Assembly (NCBI RefSeq): GCF_028598805.1
Contig: NZ_JAQRFI010000024.1
Span: 1 to 64,000 of the forward strand
Origin: Xenorhabdus yunnanensis
Lineage (GTDB): Bacteria; Pseudomonadota; Gammaproteobacteria; Enterobacterales; Enterobacteriaceae
Direction of reading: 5' to 3'
Length of the DNA stretch: 64,000 nucleotides
The translations under genes were made by a program, and so were the position numbers. Positions 41,217 through 51,167 of the stretch are shown here, piece after piece (position 1 is the stretch's first letter; each line of letters starts with the position of its first letter). The notes beneath the pieces are model-generated. The model was not told the DNA's origin and did not search any database. It saw nothing but the letters and a program-made list of their open reading frames with translations.

Positions 41217-41342
41217 ATGGGTATGTGTTACAGTTCATTCTGGGATTTTTTATCCGAACACGATAGGTCAAATGGGAGCTTTCTATTCGGCTCCCAGGCA
41301 GACCAAAGCCAAATGGTCAGAAGCAGACAATTGAAAGCATGA
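41217..41342 (+). CDS. Possible 41-aa small protein
   Basis: ATG 41217 has AGGGG seven bases ahead, a strong ribosome site, and the frame is open to TGA 41342. The product starts MGMCYSSFWDFLSEHDRSN, has one Cys and a polar, basic C-terminus. I know no relative. It lies convergent to dauA with 37 bp between. It may be a real small protein or the remnant of a larger one. Confidence 0.35.
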   Translation: MGMCYSSFWDFLSEHDRSNGSFLFGSQADQSQMVRSRQLKA

Positions 41343-41379
41343 GGGTTCTCCAGTTACGAATATTTCAGTGATCTTTAGA

Positions 41380-43068
41380 TTAATCCATTTCTTCCAATAC
41401 CTTGGATAAAGCGGCATAAAAACTTAATTGCCCTTTAATCGGCTCGATCTTGGCTCTTGCCAATGTTTTCAATGGTTGGAAGGGGATATCACACACAATG
41501 ATATGTTTCTCTGTTCCCATCTCACGGATAAACCCCTGAAATGCGTGCAGTCCACCAGCATCCAGAACGGGGACGGCATCCCACTGCATGATAATGGTTT
41601 GATAATCGGCACTTTTTTCTTTGAGTTCAGCAAAAATACGTTCTGCGGCAGCGAAAAACAGCGGACCATTAATTCGCACAATCAGTAAATCTTTATCATT
41701 ATTTGTTAGAGGCGAAATACTGATTCGAGTCATATTGGCAATTTTGCGCATGAACAAGAGCGATGCCAGAACAATACCAATAGTGATTGCGATTACCATA
41801 TCAAACAGAACGGTTAATGACAGGCACAACAACATGACGATGATATCGTCCCTGGGAGCCCGACGGATTAAATCCACAACCTTATGAGCTTCACTCATAT
41901 TCCATGCCACAATTAGCAAAATAGCAGACATAGCTGCAAGCGGCAGATAAGAAAGCATTGGAGCAAGAACCAACAACGTCAATAAAACCAGCAGAGAGTG
42001 AACAACTGCGGCAATGGGTGAAGTTGCACCTGCACGGACATTGGCGGCTGAACGAGCAATAGCCGCAGTTGCGGTGATCCCGCCAAAGAAGGGAGCCACA
42101 ATATTACCCATTCCCTGACCAATCAATTCACTGTTGGAATGATGTTTTTTTCCGGTCATGCCATCCAGAATAACAGCACACAGCAGGGACTCGATTGCTC
42201 CTAGCATTGCCATAGAAAATGCTGCAGGTAGCAGTGCTGATATCGTATTCCAGTTAATATCAAAAGAGTGGGTATCTGGTAGATTCCACGGCAGCACAAA
42301 TTGAGGAAGGATGGGCGGAATACCTTGACCCTGTGTACCATCTTCCAGCGTATAACTGAATGATGAACCAATCGTTGCCACATCATGACCTAACAGATGC
42401 ATGATGCCCATGATACCTGTGCCCGCAATCAAAGCCGGTAAGTGACCCGGTAACTTTAATCCCAGTTTCGGCCAGAAAATCAATACCAGAAGAGTGGTTA
42501 AACCGATGAGTGTGTCGCTGAATTGTAGTGAAGTAAGCCCTTGAGAGAGGGCAATCACCTTATCAATATAATTTTCCGGCACATGTTCCAGTTTTAAGCC
42601 AAAGAAATTCTGCACCTGCATGATGGCGATAGTAATTGCAATGCCGGAAGTGAACCCAAGCGTGACAGACAGAGGGATATATTCAATAAGTCGGCCAAAC
42701 CGTGCCAATCCCATAACGAGCAAAATAACGCCTGACATAAGCGTCGCGATCAGTAGACCACTCAGGCCAAATTGCTGTGAGACTGGATAGAGGATAACCA
42801 CAAAAGCGGCAGTTGGCCCGGAAACGCTGTAACGTGATCCTCCGCTAATGGCAATAACAATACCTGCAATGGCTGCAGTATAGAGGCCATATTGTGGTGC
42901 AACGCCACTGCCGATTGCCAGCGCCATTGCCAGTGGGATAGCAATAATCCCCACGGTGATCCCCGCAATCATATCTTTGATCAAACGAGGAAAAGAGTAA
43001 GTTTCCTTCCAACATGCGTCAATAAGCGCACTAAATGGACGTATCCTCTTAATTTTACGAGTATTCAT
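41380..43068 (-). CDS. dauA: C4-dicarboxylate transporter DauA (SulP family)
   Basis: 562 residues, close to E. coli DauA (559) and similar throughout. About 12 membrane helices are seen, with [36 protein letters not shown] and [22 protein letters not shown]-terminal STAS domain has [13 protein letters not shown]. DauA takes up succinate at acid pH in E. coli. Here the gene is not in its E. coli place between ychH and prs; it lies 18 kb away, beyond the Nit1 cluster. Confidence 0.95.
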   Translation of the reverse strand: MNTRKIKRIRPFSALIDACWKETYSFPRLIKDMIAGITVGIIAIPLAMALAIGSGVAPQYGLYTAAIAGIVIAISGGSRYSVSGPTAAFVVILYPVSQQFGLSGLLIATLMSGVILLVMGLARFGRLIEYIPLSVTLGFTSGIAITIAIMQVQNFFGLKLEHVPENYIDKVIALSQGLTSLQFSDTLIGLTTLLVLIFWPKLGLKLPGHLPALIAGTGIMGIMHLLGHDVATIGSSFSYTLEDGTQGQGIPPILPQFVLPWNLPDTHSFDINWNTISALLPAAFSMAMLGAIESLLCAVILDGMTGKKHHSNSELIGQGMGNIVAPFFGGITATAAIARSAANVRAGATSPIAAVVHSLLVLLTLLVLAPMLSYLPLAAMSAILLIVAWNMSEAHKVVDLIRRAPRDDIIVMLLCLSLTVLFDMVIAITIGIVLASLLFMRKIANMTRISISPLTNNDKDLLIVRINGPLFFAAAERIFAELKEKSADYQTIIMQWDAVPVLDAGGLHAFQGFIREMGTEKHIIVCDIPFQPLKTLARAKIEPIKGQLSFYAALSKVLEEMD

Positions 43069-43246
43069 TTAATTAAAAACCAAAAATAAGATATCAGATG
43101 ATGCTCTGAGAAAAGTGATGCCAGCATATCGCTTTTATCAGATCAGAAAGGTGTTATGTGTCAAAAAGTTAACTGATAGGTTAGCGTTCATAAAATAAAA
43201 ATCAAATAATTAAATTCATATTGCTAATTAAATGTAACAAAAGTGT

Positions 43247-43660
43247 TTATCTTACTACTATAAACAGTAAAAATAGCCCTAATTGTAGGATCAAACTTAT
43301 CATTGCTCGTTTTAACAATTTTATTGAGCCTTTAAAGCGATCGTTTTGTGTTCGTGGTCTGGGTGGTTTATTGAATATCAGCAATAATGTTTGATCTAAC
43401 TCGGCATTCCTTTCAGGATGCGAATTCAAGATCTGAAAATAGTGACAGTCTAGCCAAATGCGCCAGCAATAGTACTGACTGAGTAGAGAGAAGAATATCG
43501 ACATAGCATAAATCGCAATATTATTTGAGCTTGCCACTAATATTGCTGTCGCTATAAGAGTTGCAAATGCAGATAAACCAGAGATAAAGCGCCAGCTTTG
43601 TAGTGTGGCAATAACGATTTTAGCCGTCAGTGTTTCTGGTTGCATACTATACTCTTTCAT
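43247..43660 (-). CDS. Hypothetical membrane protein at the end of the ynb operon
   Basis: 137 residues from the ATG at 43660, which overlaps the ynbD stop (ATGA). Helices at about 20-45 and 45-65 and a C-terminal helix (ISLILQLGLFLLFIVV) place it in the membrane. A cytoplasmic loop holds CHYFQILNSHPERNAELDQTLLLIFNKPPRPRTQNDRFKG. I do not recognise a family. Translational coupling to ynbD suggests it works with the ynb proteins. Confidence 0.75.
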   Translation of the reverse strand: MKEYSMQPETLTAKIVIATLQSWRFISGLSAFATLIATAILVASSNNIAIYAMSIFFSLLSQYYCWRIWLDCHYFQILNSHPERNAELDQTLLLIFNKPPRPRTQNDRFKGSIKLLKRAMISLILQLGLFLLFIVVR

Positions 43661-45012
43661 ACCCTTCGGTGCTGATAATATTCTGCCCATTGAACAAGGG
43701 CATTCAGGTGTGTTTGCCTGAAAGTAACATGGGGTCTGGCTTGACGCAGCATAGTGATAACGGTGGGAATATCATATTCAGGGTGCTGTTTTAGCAGCCA
43801 TGCTGCCACGACCATTGCACTACGGGATAATCCGAGTGTGCAATGAACGAATACGCTTCCTTTTTCATGCAATTTGTCCAGTGCACAAACAGCAGATTGT
43901 AGCGCTTCCGGTGTCAACGGCAATAAATCGATTTGAGGTTGGCAAATATAATTTGCTGTATAAATATCCGGTTTTCTATGCCATTCCGCTGTCATATCCA
44001 AAACACTAACTGTTTTAGCTGATTTGATAATTGATTGATGTGGCAAACAACCAAGAATGATCCCTTCTGTAATTTGATTATATGGCGCACTTTTTTTCCG
44101 GAACCAGAGATAAGAGAGCCAGGCACCTAATTGATAGGGTGCCATTATCCAGCGTGCTGACGGTGACATCCGGCCATCTGATTGCTTTTGAAACACTGAA
44201 CTGCCCAATCCGGCATAGCCGAGAGCAACCATCAATAATGATATTGCAGGCCACAACAAGACCCAGAAAATGTTACCTAGCCCAAATGCCACCAGAGCAA
44301 AAAACAGGCTGATTCCTGCATAATAGCCAAATAATTTTCTGGCATAGCTATCTTGACTTGGTTGCCAATGCCAATGGTGTGAAATAGGTAGCAGGTAACT
44401 AATCACAACACCCACAGTAAAACTGGTGATCACATCAATAAAATGATGCTGCCAAGTCGTGAAAACTGATAAAGCAATTAAGATAGACCAGATATGCAGC
44501 AGCACACGCCAATGGCCTTGAAGGTGTGCTGAATAACGCAGCCAGAGTAACCATAGCAGGATAATATGTAAGGAAGGAGCTTGATTATAGGGCAGATCAA
44601 ACAGTCCCAGTTGCTTAAATAACCACCCAAAAATGCCTTCTGCCATAGAATGGGAAAACGACAATTTCACAGGAAATAGCAAAAATCCGGCGCAGGCAAT
44701 CAGTGATGCCATCACTAATCGCCACCCGTGAAGCCATTGTTCACGGCGGCTGGTACAGATAAATAGTGATATCCCGTAAAATAAATGAATACTCCAGTAA
44801 GGAATAATCGTCCATGACCAGAAAGGAATGTCATGTTCCCAACTGAACACCATAACTTCCACATTGTCTCTTTGCGCGGTGAATGAATTGATCTGCCCAT
44901 AAGTAATGAAAAAGAGTGGCGCGAGAAATAACAGCCAGATAACGGCTGTCAGCCACAAACGCTGACGACTATCATGCTGATCATTATGCGAGAGTTTTGT
45001 CGAGTTTCTCAT
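43657..45012 (-). CDS. ynbD: PAP2/dual-specificity phosphatase membrane protein YnbD
   Basis: 451 residues. The N-terminal two thirds are membrane helices of PAP2 lipid-phosphatase type, with PSLHIILLWLLW and WQHHFIDVITSF carrying the His/Asp residues. The C-terminal third is a tyrosine/dual-specificity phosphatase with the catalytic loop VHCTLGLSRSA (HCx5R). This two-domain order matches E. coli YnbD. It may dephosphorylate a lipid phosphate made by the neighbouring enzymes; the substrate is not established. Confidence 0.9.
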   Translation of the reverse strand: MRNSTKLSHNDQHDSRQRLWLTAVIWLLFLAPLFFITYGQINSFTAQRDNVEVMVFSWEHDIPFWSWTIIPYWSIHLFYGISLFICTSRREQWLHGWRLVMASLIACAGFLLFPVKLSFSHSMAEGIFGWLFKQLGLFDLPYNQAPSLHIILLWLLWLRYSAHLQGHWRVLLHIWSILIALSVFTTWQHHFIDVITSFTVGVVISYLLPISHHWHWQPSQDSYARKLFGYYAGISLFFALVAFGLGNIFWVLLWPAISLLMVALGYAGLGSSVFQKQSDGRMSPSARWIMAPYQLGAWLSYLWFRKKSAPYNQITEGIILGCLPHQSIIKSAKTVSVLDMTAEWHRKPDIYTANYICQPQIDLLPLTPEALQSAVCALDKLHEKGSVFVHCTLGLSRSAMVVAAWLLKQHPEYDIPTVITMLRQARPHVTFRQTHLNALVQWAEYYQHRRV

Positions 45013-45017
45013 CTATT

Positions 45018-45045
45018 TATTCTTATCATTATATTCTTATCATTA
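45018..45045. repeat. Perfect 14-bp tandem duplication between ynbC and ynbD
   Basis: TATTCTTATCATTA occurs twice back to back, reaching into the ynbC stop codon. Confidence 0.9.
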
Positions 45046-46854
45046 AATTTTCTTGGCGATTGATACAGTGAAAATTCCCCAGTCATCAGTTAATTGAAAT
45101 TGTTTTTCAAAACCAGCCGCCTCTACCAGCGCATCCATTTCACCTTGGGTGCGTCGGCGCATGATCCACGGTTGATTTTCACGATGACTGGAAAGAACGC
45201 GGGCAATCATTTCAAGCTGTGGATGCCAGGGTTGTCCTGTATATATCAGATATCCATTTTCTGCGATGGCATCAGAAAGACTGCGCAAGGAGTTTCCGAT
45301 TAATGTATTGTCGGAAAACAATTCATAAAGACCGGAAACAATGCCCAATGTTGGTGTTGGAGTGATGGATGTAATGCTTTCAGTATCAAAAGCGTCACCG
45401 ATCACAAAACGGACTTTACCCGTGAGATTATGCTCTGCAATATAGGCTTGGCCTTGATTGACATTGAGTTCGCTATAATCCCTCAACAAAATGGAGTCGA
45501 TTTTGCTGAAATCTTTGATTGCATCAAGGATATAGCGTCCATGTCCGGCGGCGATATCGACAATATTGGCAGGCATATTTTGTTGATGTAGATGGTGAAT
45601 GGCCTGACGAATTAATGTTTCTATATTGCTTTTACGTTGCCGTATGCCGCGCCAACCAATGTTACCCCTGAGATACTGCTGATCCACTAACCGTCCCCAA
45701 ATTCCCTGACCTTTTGGCTGGTTGCGATAGACATAATCCAGTGTGGAACCGGAATCAAAACCCGTTTCAAGACCGAGGAGAATACCTTCGGAAGCCTTGC
45801 CCCAGCGTGTATTCATCGCCTTACGCATCAATTTATAGCCAAGGTTTTTGGGACACAGGAGTGGTAATGGAAGAGTGAGCGCCCGAAATTCATCGGCTGT
45901 ATGGCTCCAGATATCTTCATTGCTGTAATCATGTTGATAACGTGGGATAGCAAAAATTCGTCCAATAAAAGTACGTATTTTATCGAAAACTAAATGGCGA
46001 TTTTTTTCGCCCAGCGTATCGTGATAGAACCCCTCCATAACATGTTTTTCTTTAATCGGGGTATTCAATCGTTGGTAAAACTGGTGTTGAGATTTATGGC
46101 TCACTACATAATCATTACCAGAAATAAATAGTTGTGTTGGCAATGTAATAGCGCTGGCATCTTTCACTACGCGCTCTGCGGTTTGATAAAGCTCCAACAG
46201 AATATTGACGGCAATTTTACGGGTAATCAGCGGATCACTGTCATAAGAAGCAATGCGGGCTTCATCGTGAGTCAGGAATTTCGCTTTTACATAGGAATTG
46301 ACGAAAAAAACACCTCGTGCTTTTTGCATCAATTGCAACCCTTGTACCGCAAAAGGAAAGTATAATTTAATATCGAACGCGGGAGCAGCAAGTATCATGG
46401 TGCGGATTTTTGGCGCGTAATCATGTACCCAAGCAGAGACTAAAACTGCCCCGACACTCTGACCAATTACCACGATATTTTCCATTGCAATGCTGTATTG
46501 GGTGGCAATAAACCTGACAAATTCATCAACATCACGAATAGATGTACCCATTGATGGGCTATAACCACGTGTCCCTGCTGTTTTTCCATGCCCACGGGCA
46601 TCCCAAGCGAACATTGGCACATCGGGAAGATTAAGTTCATCAACGATATGCTGGAGACGCCCTGAATGTTCATGACCACGGTGAAAAATAATAATGGCTC
46701 TTTCTGCTTTATCCTGCTCTTGTGGCCAATAACGATAAAACAGGGAAGCCTGATCTGATGCAATGAAATAATGTTCTTCGTCAACGCGTTGATTTAACGC
46801 TGGTTTTTTTGATGAATATGTCTTAAATGAATGTGTCTTTGATAAAAGCGTCAT
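45043..46854 (-). CDS. ynbC: Bifunctional hydrolase/methyltransferase-like protein YnbC
   Basis: 603 residues. The N-terminal domain is a lysophospholipase-like serine hydrolase: FHRGHEHSGR, AWDARGHGKTAG, nucleophile in VIGQSVGA near 150 and a His in EGFYHDTLGE. The C-terminal domain (about 390-600) is a class I methyltransferase with IVDIAAGHGRYILDAI and FVIGDAFD. This two-domain layout is that of E. coli YnbC (585). It lies 33 bp after ynbA in a likely operon. It may act on a lipid head group; the reaction is unproven. Confidence 0.9.
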   Translation of the reverse strand: MTLLSKTHSFKTYSSKKPALNQRVDEEHYFIASDQASLFYRYWPQEQDKAERAIIIFHRGHEHSGRLQHIVDELNLPDVPMFAWDARGHGKTAGTRGYSPSMGTSIRDVDEFVRFIATQYSIAMENIVVIGQSVGAVLVSAWVHDYAPKIRTMILAAPAFDIKLYFPFAVQGLQLMQKARGVFFVNSYVKAKFLTHDEARIASYDSDPLITRKIAVNILLELYQTAERVVKDASAITLPTQLFISGNDYVVSHKSQHQFYQRLNTPIKEKHVMEGFYHDTLGEKNRHLVFDKIRTFIGRIFAIPRYQHDYSNEDIWSHTADEFRALTLPLPLLCPKNLGYKLMRKAMNTRWGKASEGILLGLETGFDSGSTLDYVYRNQPKGQGIWGRLVDQQYLRGNIGWRGIRQRKSNIETLIRQAIHHLHQQNMPANIVDIAAGHGRYILDAIKDFSKIDSILLRDYSELNVNQGQAYIAEHNLTGKVRFVIGDAFDTESITSITPTPTLGIVSGLYELFSDNTLIGNSLRSLSDAIAENGYLIYTGQPWHPQLEMIARVLSSHRENQPWIMRRRTQGEMDALVEAAGFEKQFQLTDDWGIFTVSIAKKI

Positions 46855-46887
46855 GGTAATGCCTTATTTAGATTGTGACTATTCAAT

Positions 46888-47487
46888 TTATTTGACTTCA
46901 TGCAATGCTTTGATAACGCGCTGGTAGCAAGTTATCAAGAGTAAAATGATCATGAAAGGAAACAAATAATGGCTCCAGCTCAAGGCTGAAGGGAAAAGCG
47001 CTATAACCAACCCGTAAGCACCAAAGACAAAAGCCCGGTCACTTTTTCCCATTGGACCGTCATAGCGCCGTGATGCGCCAAGAGTTTGTGTCAGAACGCC
47101 AATAAACTCGGTCAGGATAGCCAGAAATAAAATCACTAATAGGCTGATATCGCTGACATTAGGTAAAAAACAGAAAGGGAGGTAGAGTGAAACATCGGAA
47201 ATCACATCTCCGAGTTCATTATAAATAGCTCCCAAATGAGATTGTTGATGATGTTCTCGTGCCAACATGCCATCAATTGCATTGAGTGCCATGCGGATAA
47301 ATAGAAAAATAGGTAGTAGCCAATAGAAAGCGGCAGAAGAAAATAAACTTAGAAATGAACCAACAGCGATTGACAAAAACATTGCACTTAATGTGACTTG
47401 ATTGGCAGTGATTCCATATTTGTGTAGAAAAGTGACGAGAGGGCGCAATAGGTTTTGGAACCGCGGTTTTAGATTGTAGATAGTCAT
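46888..47487 (-). CDS. ynbA: CDP-alcohol phosphatidyltransferase YnbA
   Basis: 199 residues, about six membrane helices. The CDP-alcohol motif is NAIDGMLAR-x8-G-x3-N-x3-D: the first and third Asp of the usual motif are Asn, as in E. coli YnbA as I remember it. Members join CDP-diacylglycerol to an alcohol to form a phospholipid. It is first in the operon ynbA-ynbC-ynbD-membrane protein. ynbB, the CdsA-like neighbour in E. coli, is absent. Confidence 0.9.
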   Translation of the reverse strand: MTIYNLKPRFQNLLRPLVTFLHKYGITANQVTLSAMFLSIAVGSFLSLFSSAAFYWLLPIFLFIRMALNAIDGMLAREHHQQSHLGAIYNELGDVISDVSLYLPFCFLPNVSDISLLVILFLAILTEFIGVLTQTLGASRRYDGPMGKSDRAFVFGAYGLVIALFPSALSWSHYLFPFMIILLLITCYQRVIKALHEVK

Positions 47488-47753
47488 CTTACCTTGAGTC
47501 CTTTATAGACTAAACTGCTTTTACTAATAAAATAAATAACAAAAAAGAGCAATCAAATAAAATAAATCTTGTTCGGATGAACAATAATTTATGATTTAAA
47601 TCAAGCTATTATTAATTTTTCGTTTGTGATTATACCTTTCCACTGTTCAGTGACAGCCTTTCTGCCATGATACAGTTTAAAATCGATGACGGGACGATAA
47701 TGAGTTTTATAAGTTTGATTGGATTGAACAATTAATATAAAGGAAATGGTAAA

Positions 47754-48440
47754 TTGTCTAGGGCACAACGTTTGTTATCTCTTATGGAAATATTGCGTAG
47801 TTATCATTTTCCCGTACAGGGAAAGGTATTGGCTCACAAGTTGAATATCAGCTTAAGAACACTTTATAGGGATATTGCGACCTTACAGGCTCAAGGTGTA
47901 AGCATTGAGGGGGAAGCGGGTATAGGCTATGTGTTACGGCCGGGGTTTGTTTTACCCCCATTAATGCTAACGCAAAATGAAATAGAAGCCTTGGCATTAG
48001 GAGCCAGTTGGGTGGTCAAACGTGCCGATCCACAGCTAAAAGCATCGGCAAATAGCGCAATAAAAAAAATTGCGGCAGTGATCCCAACAGAACTAAAACA
48101 ATATCTTGAGACGAACTCATTATTAATTGGGCCAGCGGCTACAAAGGTTCAAACTTCTGTTGATATCCCCCGGATACGGCAAGCGATTAGTCATAGGCAT
48201 AAAATTACTTTTGCTTATTTAGATCTTAAAAGTAATCAATCAATGAGAACAATATGGCCCTTTGCGCTGGGATATTTTGAGAATATCAGTATTGTTATTG
48301 GATGGTGTGAATTAAGAAAAACATTTCGCCATTTCAGATCGGATAGAATGAGCGATTTAAAGATAGAACCACAGTGTTATCCCCGCTCAAGACAATCGTT
48401 GCTTAAAGAATGGCGAGAAACGGAAAAAATACCAAACTAA
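47754..48440 (+). CDS. YafY-type (HTH_11/WYL) transcriptional regulator
   Basis: 228 residues from TTG 47754, with AAGGAAATGGTAAA ahead; no ATG fits the frame. The N-terminal winged helix (RLLSLMEILRSYHFPVQGKVLAHKLNISLRTLYRDIATLQAQG) is the HTH_11 type and the C-terminal half is a WYL ligand domain (ITFAYLD, TIWPFALGYFEN). The neighbouring SRPBCC-VOC gene starts 159 bp downstream on the same strand, a common pairing, so it is the likely target. It diverges from the ynb operon. Confidence 0.88.
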   Translation: MSRAQRLLSLMEILRSYHFPVQGKVLAHKLNISLRTLYRDIATLQAQGVSIEGEAGIGYVLRPGFVLPPLMLTQNEIEALALGASWVVKRADPQLKASANSAIKKIAAVIPTELKQYLETNSLLIGPAATKVQTSVDIPRIRQAISHRHKITFAYLDLKSNQSMRTIWPFALGYFENISIVIGWCELRKTFRHFRSDRMSDLKIEPQCYPRSRQSLLKEWRETEKIPN

Positions 48441-48598
48441 CTACAATATAATCCATGAAAGGCCCATTAATAGAGTTGTCGAATATTTTCCTCTGTTTCA
48501 TAACACAGAATAACTACTGACAAAAACTGTCACATCAGATTGCTACTCTGAGGCTCCTTAATGTTCTGAGTCAGCCATCAGGCTGTTGGAGTTTTATT

Positions 48599-49444
48599 AT
48601 GTTGACCTTAACTTTTGCTACATCGGTAAATACAAAGCCATCTGAGATTTGGGCGCATTATATTGATTTTGATTTGCGGAAAAAATGGGAGATTGATCTC
48701 GAGTATTTTGAATTTGAAGGTGAAGTGAAAACGGGGCAATACGGCCGGATGGCATTAAGTGGTATGCCGGAAATTCGTTTCTATCTTGCAAACATTGAAG
48801 TCAATAAAGAGTTTACCGATCAGGTCAATCTGCCGCAGATGGGGATGTTAACTTTCTGCCACCAAATTTTGACCGACGAAAGTAACATGGCAAATTGCAT
48901 TCAGGTAAGTGTTTCTTTTGAGCCTGAAGACAATATTTCTGATGCACAAGCCATAAGTTTTTTTAAGCAGGTGACACAAGATCTGGTTGAAACACTCTCA
49001 AGACTTAAGGCAGTAGTTAAAGAAAAAGATTTAATTGAAGGAACTGATTTAGTTGAAAAAAATGATGCAGAAAAATCCGTTTTTGTTAAACCTAATCTTC
49101 AATTGATTTATTCTTCTGATATCGAACGTTCTACGGCATTTTATACAACGATTTTCAACACAGAACCGGTTTTCTCCAGCCCACGTTATGTGGCGTTTAA
49201 TGCAGGCAAAGAAGCCATTTTTGCTATTTGGAGTGGAGGTACGAAGCCAGATAACACAGTTCCACGGTTTTCAGAGATGGGTATTATGTTACCTTCTGGT
49301 GAAGCTGTTGATCAGCTCTTCGAAAAATGGCAACAGAATCCAAACATTGAAATCCAGCAGGAACCCTACACTGACGTCTTTGGTCGTACTTTCCTCGTGA
49401 AAGATCCTGATGGTCATATGATTCGAGTGTGTCCTTTGGATTAA
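48599..49444 (+). CDS. SRPBCC-VOC fusion protein
   Basis: 281 residues. The N-terminal half (1-140) is a polyketide-cyclase/SRPBCC hot-dog-cavity fold (FATSVNTKPSEIWAHYIDFDLRKKWE). The C-terminal half (about 165-281) is a glyoxalase/VOC domain (LIYSSDIERSTAFYTTIFNTEPVF to VKDPDGHMIRVCP). They are joined by a linker that holds a partly repeated 18-bp unit (49028-49063, DLIEGT/DLVEKN). The start follows TTGGAGTTTT. In relatives the two domains are often separate genes, so a fusion is likely. It may bind or detoxify a small hydrophobic compound. No catalytic claim is made. Confidence 0.85.
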   Translation: MLTLTFATSVNTKPSEIWAHYIDFDLRKKWEIDLEYFEFEGEVKTGQYGRMALSGMPEIRFYLANIEVNKEFTDQVNLPQMGMLTFCHQILTDESNMANCIQVSVSFEPEDNISDAQAISFFKQVTQDLVETLSRLKAVVKEKDLIEGTDLVEKNDAEKSVFVKPNLQLIYSSDIERSTAFYTTIFNTEPVFSSPRYVAFNAGKEAIFAIWSGGTKPDNTVPRFSEMGIMLPSGEAVDQLFEKWQQNPNIEIQQEPYTDVFGRTFLVKDPDGHMIRVCPLD

Positions 49445-49468
49445 GGAAAATGAAGGAGATAAAGTTTT

Positions 49469-49955
49469 ATGTACGGTTTTAATCATCAAGATGGTCGTTA
49501 CTTAGAAATGGATGGTGCTCATATTTATTATGAGATCCAAGGCAATGCCAATGGTTACCCACTTATTTTTCTGCATGGTGGCTTAAGTCATATTGAAACT
49601 TTTAACCATTTGTTAAGCGATCTTGGAAACACTTATCAACTTATTGGTATAGATAGCAGAGGGCAGGGAAAATCAACTTTGGGACAAAAAATCCTATCGT
49701 ACAAATGCCTTCAACAAGATGTAGAAGCGATAGTCAGACATTTAAGGTTAGGGAAATGCAGTATTATTGGTCACAGCGATGGAGGTATAGTTGCGTTGCG
49801 ATAAGGATAGTTTAGTATCGCTAACTCACTTAACTGAGTTAGCCAACCAAATCACTCATTCTAGTCTATTAAATATTCCTTTTACCGAGCACTCACCACA
49901 TGAAGAAAAACCTGAATTATTGATGCCATTTTTGAAAGAATTTTTATCCCATTAA
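49469..49955 (+). pseudogene. Alpha/beta hydrolase with large internal deletion
   Basis: Starts well (AAGGAGATAAAGTTTTATG). FLHGGLSHIETF, GIDSRGQGKS and nucleophile elbow IGHSDGG are present. The frame stops at 49804 right after the elbow. A second frame from about 49829 reads LTELANQITHSSLLNIPF and ends MPFLKEFLSH at 49955, the normal C-terminus of such a hydrolase. About 120 residues including the catalytic Asp are gone, so the gene is dead. It lay 24 bp after the SRPBCC-VOC gene, in one operon. Confidence 0.8.
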
Positions 49956-50203
49956 TTTCAAGCGATTAAATTTATTATGCCTGAGATATATGATGATGTT
50001 TTCTTGGAAAGAAAACAGATTTTTTTCAGGCATATTTTTTTTGGGAAAATTGTTATGTTGAAAAGCATTGTCTTATTCTCCTAGGTATAAATACAAAAGT
50101 AATTGGTTTATCTTTGGTACTAATATAAATGATGGTCTATTTTTTAAACTATGAAAAACTTTATGTTTAACATCTTATGATTAATGCAAGAAGGATGAAT
50201 GAT

Positions 50204-50713
50204 ATGTCAATTTTAGACATCATTAAAGGTACTCCTATCTGGGTTTGGGTTTTATTTGCTTTTCTAATTAAACGAGGTATCAATGCGTTATATGATCGGG
50301 AAATGCGTATTGAACGCCTGTTTTTTATGCCAATTTTGTTTTTCATATGGGCTGTTTACAGTGTATGGCATGAAACGACATTTTCAAATTTTGCCTTTTT
50401 AGCGCTTATTTTAGGGGTATTCGCGGGTGGTGGCATAGGATGGTACTTATGGCGTAATCAGCCAAGATTAAGAAAAAAAGATGAAAGTAACTTAATCATC
50501 CGTTCAGGAACACCTTTAACTCTGAGCCTTATTCTTATCGTCTTTATAGTTAAGTTTATTCTTTCTGCTATGATAAGTATTAATGCTGTTTTATTACATT
50601 CTTTAAACTTTAATTTAATGTTTGGTTTTTTATGTGGTTTATCAGATGGTGTTTTTTGGGGTGGAACACTTAATTTATTTATTCATTATTATAGGAATAA
50701 GAAAAAATTATAA
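50204..50713 (+). CDS. DUF6622-type small membrane protein
   Basis: 169 residues from ATG 50204 behind AAGGATGAATGAT; an upstream ATG at 50177 is less well placed. About four to five hydrophobic segments are seen: WVWVLFAFLIKRGINAL, LFFMPILFFIWAVYSVW, FAFLALILGVFAGGGIGWYLW, TLSLILIVFIVKFILSAM and a last one before a basic C-terminus (YYRNKKKL). It fits the family of unknown function with this pattern; no role is known. Lone gene. Confidence 0.75.
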   Translation: MSILDIIKGTPIWVWVLFAFLIKRGINALYDREMRIERLFFMPILFFIWAVYSVWHETTFSNFAFLALILGVFAGGGIGWYLWRNQPRLRKKDESNLIIRSGTPLTLSLILIVFIVKFILSAMISINAVLLHSLNFNLMFGFLCGLSDGVFWGGTLNLFIHYYRNKKKL

Positions 50714-50940
50714 GATTAATACAGTTTCATTAGTCGAATTGGGAAGGGCAAATATAGATAACGGTTATATCCACTTAACTTAAATCCATAGCGGATATAA
50801 AAACGACAGGCTATTTACCCACAGATTCTACAATAAATAACGCCATGATTTTTAGCGGCTAATTTTTTATTAGTGAAAAGTATCAGGGTTATCCAGTGCC
50901 GTTTGTTGTGATATTAAATCATCAGCAGGAATTTGAATGC

Positions 50941-50973
50941 AAAAAAGCCTGAACTCATGTTCAGGCTTTTTCG
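50941..50973 (-). terminator. Terminator of tRNA-Ser copy 1
   Basis: AAAAAGCCTGAAC/GTTCAGGCTTTTT with a 4-base loop, just downstream of the tRNA on the minus strand. Confidence 0.85.
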
Positions 50974-50980
50974 TCGAAAA

Positions 50981-51070
50981 TGGCGGTGAGGGAGGGATTC
51001 GAACCCTCGATACGTTTTCACGTATACACACTTTCCAGGCGTGCTCCTTCAGCCTCTCGGACACCTCACC
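50981..51070 (-). tRNA. tRNA-Ser (GGA), copy 1
   Basis: On the minus strand 90 nt begin GGTGAGGTGTCCGAGAGGC and end CTCACCGCCA with encoded CCA. The anticodon loop is CTGGAAA (anticodon GGA, reads UCC/UCU). The long variable arm is typical of tRNA-Ser, and the TPsiC arm has GTTCGAATC. Identical to the second copy. Confidence 0.97.
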
Positions 51071-51167
51071 GAATTTTGTTTCTGGTGCATTCAATAAGAA
51101 TACGTTACTGCAATATGTCTAACTATTTTGTTTAACCTGAATACTCTGGTTATTTGGTTAGACACTA

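Noticed and set aside
41137-41334. A 65-codon TTG-start frame before dauA
   Set aside because: Poor start and no ribosome site. The overlapping 41-codon ATG frame at 41217 has a much better start.
46888-47487. Asp-to-Asn changes in the CDP-alcohol transferase motif of YnbA as a sign of lost activity
   Set aside because: As far as I remember the E. coli homologue has the same Asn residues, so this is a family trait and not a novelty of this strain.
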